DNA of 8,548 nt. It comes from Candidatus Nanopelagicaceae bacterium (GTDB lineage Bacteria; Actinomycetota; Actinomycetes; Nanopelagicales; Nanopelagicaceae). Each line of letters begins with the position of its first letter. The stretch's first letter is position 1. Both the position numbers and the translations under genes were made by a program. Under the pieces are notes generated by a model, which saw only the letters and a program-made list of their open reading frames with translations, made no database searches and was not told where the DNA came from. Location: assembly GCA_023262125.1 (NCBI GenBank), contig JALRDT010000114.1, positions 1 through 8,548 of the forward strand. The letters run 5' to 3'. Shown here in pieces: positions 6,943-8,548 of this stretch.

Positions 6943-7828
6943 TCTTCAACATCTTTTTGAAAATACAAATGATTTAGTCTTCACTGCTGAATTTCCATCA
7001 ATAGATGGTGGTGGCATGGAGAAAGTTGCAAAAGAGGCAGATCGTTTACGCCCTTGGTTTGATGCAGTAAATTCAACAGATAATGCTGCAGCTCATGCGC
7101 ATGCTTCGAATTTAGCTGTAGCCATTGCAATCAAACAACATGGCCTAGAGCCGGTTATGCAGATTGCGCAGCGCGATAAGAATCGTTTGGCTGTTCAAGC
7201 TGACATTATGGGCGCTGCGTTACACGGAATTGAAAATATTGCGCTTATGACTGGCGATGATGTGACTGCCGGCGATGAACCAGAGACCCGCCGGGTCTTT
7301 GATTTAGATGGCCCGATTGCAATTAAAGTGGCAGAAATTATCCGTAACGGTACTTATCTTTCTGGTCGAAAAATTAACCCAGCTCCTTCGCTTTTTATTA
7401 GCGCAGTAGAAAACCCAGGTACTCACCCATTTGAGTATCGAATTGATAGAGCAATCAAGAAGCAGAGAGCTGGCGCACGTTGGTTGCAATTACAACTCTG
7501 TTTCCATATGGATCGCTTAGAAAATTTCTGCAAAGGTGTAGCTGCCCAAGGAACAAATTTGCCAATCTTGCCTAACGTCATTTTGATTAAGGGCGCAAAA
7601 GGAATGCAATTCATGAACGAAAATGTTCGTGGCATAAACATTCCCCAAGAAATGATTGATCGTGTTGCTAATGCTACTGATCCCGCTGAAGAGGCGTATC
7701 AATTAACACTAGAACTTGCAAAGCATGCACTTGCACAGCCAGGAGTGCGCGGTTTGCACGTAACGGATTTCCGTCACGATGATTCACTTGCAAGACTCAT
7801 GACCGACCTGGGAAGGAACCCTAAATAA
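6935..7828 (+). CDS. metF: Methylenetetrahydrofolate reductase, MetF-like
   Basis: Flavin-dependent enzyme interconverting methylene-THF and methyl-THF; 297 residues, the same size as E. coli MetF, with no extra regulatory domain. Expected barrel motifs are present: the catalytic glutamate region FTAEFPS (Glu19), QIAQRDKNR at 77-85, the flavin-loop-like LMTGDD at 104-109, the folate/flavin region GARWLQLQLCF at 180-190, and a late GLHV at 273-276. The QIAQRDKNR segment resembles MetF proteins that pair with MetV more than the E. coli type. It follows metV with an 8-nt overlap (ATGAGTAA) and is followed by the pterin methyltransferase with a 1-nt overlap. In this setting it probably runs in the oxidative direction on methyl-THF produced from methylated amines. 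A dual role in methionine synthesis cannot be excluded. The electron acceptor is not apparent from the sequence. Confidence 0.93.
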   Translation: MSNLQHLFENTNDLVFTAEFPSIDGGGMEKVAKEADRLRPWFDAVNSTDNAAAHAHASNLAVAIAIKQHGLEPVMQIAQRDKNRLAVQADIMGAALHGIENIALMTGDDVTAGDEPETRRVFDLDGPIAIKVAEIIRNGTYLSGRKINPAPSLFISAVENPGTHPFEYRIDRAIKKQRAGARWLQLQLCFHMDRLENFCKGVAAQGTNLPILPNVILIKGAKGMQFMNENVRGINIPQEMIDRVANATDPAEEAYQLTLELAKHALAQPGVRGLHVTDFRHDDSLARLMTDLGRNPK

Positions 7829-8548
7829 TGCAAACAGTAGTTACCTCGCCAACCAAAACCGTAACTATCGGTGATGACAACCCTTTTTGCATCATCGGAG
7901 AACGCATTAATCCAACTGGTCGCCGAATTTTCCAAGAGCAGGTACGAGCTGGTGATCTATCTGCAATCATCAAAGATGTTAATGCGCAGGTAGCAGGTGG
8001 CGCAGATATGTTGGATGTCAACATGGGAGTACCGCTAACTGATGAAGCAGATTTAATGCGCCAAGCAATCAAAATGGTTCAAGAGCTGACTGATCTTCCA
8101 ATTTGTATCGACTCTTCTGTTCTTGAAGCGCTAGAAGCTGGCCTACAAACTTACCAAGGTCGCGCATTAGTAAATTCAACAACCGGAGAAGATGATCGCC
8201 TTGATCATATTTTGCCCTTAGTTAAGAAGTACGATGCTGCAATTATCTGTCTTCCAAATGATGAAACTGAAATTCCGATGACCGTTGCAGATCGCTTGAA
8301 AATCACTGAGAAAATTTTGCGTGCTTGCGATAAGCACGGTATTTCTCATGATCGAATAGTGATTGATCCGCTCGCGATGCCAATCGGTGCAGAACCACAA
8401 GCTGGCAATCTCTTCTTCGAAACTGTGCATGAAATTAAAACTCGTTGGGATTTAAACATGACATGTGGTGCATCAAATGTTTCATTTGGTATGCCAAACC
8501 GACATGCAATTAATGCGGCATTCTTGCCTGCTGCAATGACCGTAGGTT
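7828..8548 (+). CDS. mtgA: Methyltetrahydrofolate:corrinoid methyltransferase, MtgA/AcsE-like (3' end outside window)
   Basis: Pterin-binding TIM-barrel methyltransferase; 240 codons are visible and the frame is open at the right edge. Related enzymes (AcsE/MeTr, MtgA, the folate module of MetH) are about 260-300 residues, so most of it is here. Motifs in order: CIIGERINPTGRR (21-33), ADMLDVNMG (59-67), CIDSS (93-97), VNSTTGE (115-121), IDP (179-181) and GASNVSFGMPNR (214-225), whose Asn217 corresponds to the pterin-contacting asparagine in MeTr. GASNVSFG separates this family from dihydropteroate synthase. The ATG at 7828 shares a base with the metF stop (TAATG), with GAAGGA at 7812-7817 upstream. 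The inferred job is transferring the methyl group from the methylated corrinoid protein to THF. The reverse direction, as in acetogenesis, is chemically possible but unlikely beside an amine methyltransferase and importer. Confidence 0.92.
   Translation, partial: MQTVVTSPTKTVTIGDDNPFCIIGERINPTGRRIFQEQVRAGDLSAIIKDVNAQVAGGADMLDVNMGVPLTDEADLMRQAIKMVQELTDLPICIDSSVLEALEAGLQTYQGRALVNSTTGEDDRLDHILPLVKKYDAAIICLPNDETEIPMTVADRLKITEKILRACDKHGISHDRIVIDPLAMPIGAEPQAGNLFFETVHEIKTRWDLNMTCGASNVSFGMPNRHAINAAFLPAAMTVG

Noticed and set aside
7828..8548. Dihydropteroate synthase as the identity of the right-edge gene
   Set aside because: The GERINPTGR start and the GASNVSFG motif fit the methyl-THF methyltransferase branch of this fold, and the gene lies in a methyl-transfer operon.

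Overview
The window looks like a compact bacterial catabolic locus for a methylated amine, most likely glycine betaine, built on corrinoid- and tetrahydrofolate-dependent methyl transfer. Base composition is moderately low in GC (low-to-mid 40s percent by eye) and nearly every gene junction overlaps, which suggests a streamlined genome. The protein set (IclR regulator, ProV/ProW-type importer, betaine-aldehyde-type dehydrogenase) and base composition would fit a small-genome freshwater actinobacterium such as the acI/Nanopelagicales group. That assignment is an inference from style, not a demonstrated one.

Layout. Two operons diverge from a control region at about 5039-5159. The leftward (minus-strand) operon runs: MttB-superfamily methyltransferase of the non-pyrrolysine, MtgB-like type (3599-5038, open upstream to 5110); aldehyde dehydrogenase resembling betaine aldehyde dehydrogenase (2131-3606, GTG start, 8-nt overlap); ProV-like ATPase (1082-2107); ProW-like permease (1-1082, running off the left edge). 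The rightward (plus-strand) operon runs: IclR-family regulator (5160-5924); corrinoid protein (5921-6580); cysteine-rich MetV-like protein (6577-6942); MetF-like methylenetetrahydrofolate reductase (6935-7828); and a methyltetrahydrofolate/corrinoid methyltransferase, MtgA/AcsE-like (7828 to beyond the right edge). All four junctions in the rightward operon overlap, by 4, 4, 8 and 1 nt. There is no stretch over 300 bases without a gene.

How the parts fit. The importer brings in the quaternary amine. The dehydrogenase could make glycine betaine from betaine aldehyde. MtgB moves one N-methyl group to the cobalt of the corrinoid protein. The MtgA-like enzyme passes it to tetrahydrofolate, and MetF/MetV run in the oxidative direction would turn methyl-THF into methylene-THF for biosynthesis or energy. 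The IclR protein probably controls both operons through a cluster of three GGAAC half-sites between them. The substrate is inferred from neighbours and family resemblance. The identifications of the ATPase, permease, dehydrogenase, IclR, corrinoid protein, MetF and pterin methyltransferase rest on motifs visible in the sequence.

No RNA genes, insertion sequences, CRISPR arrays or convincing terminators were seen.
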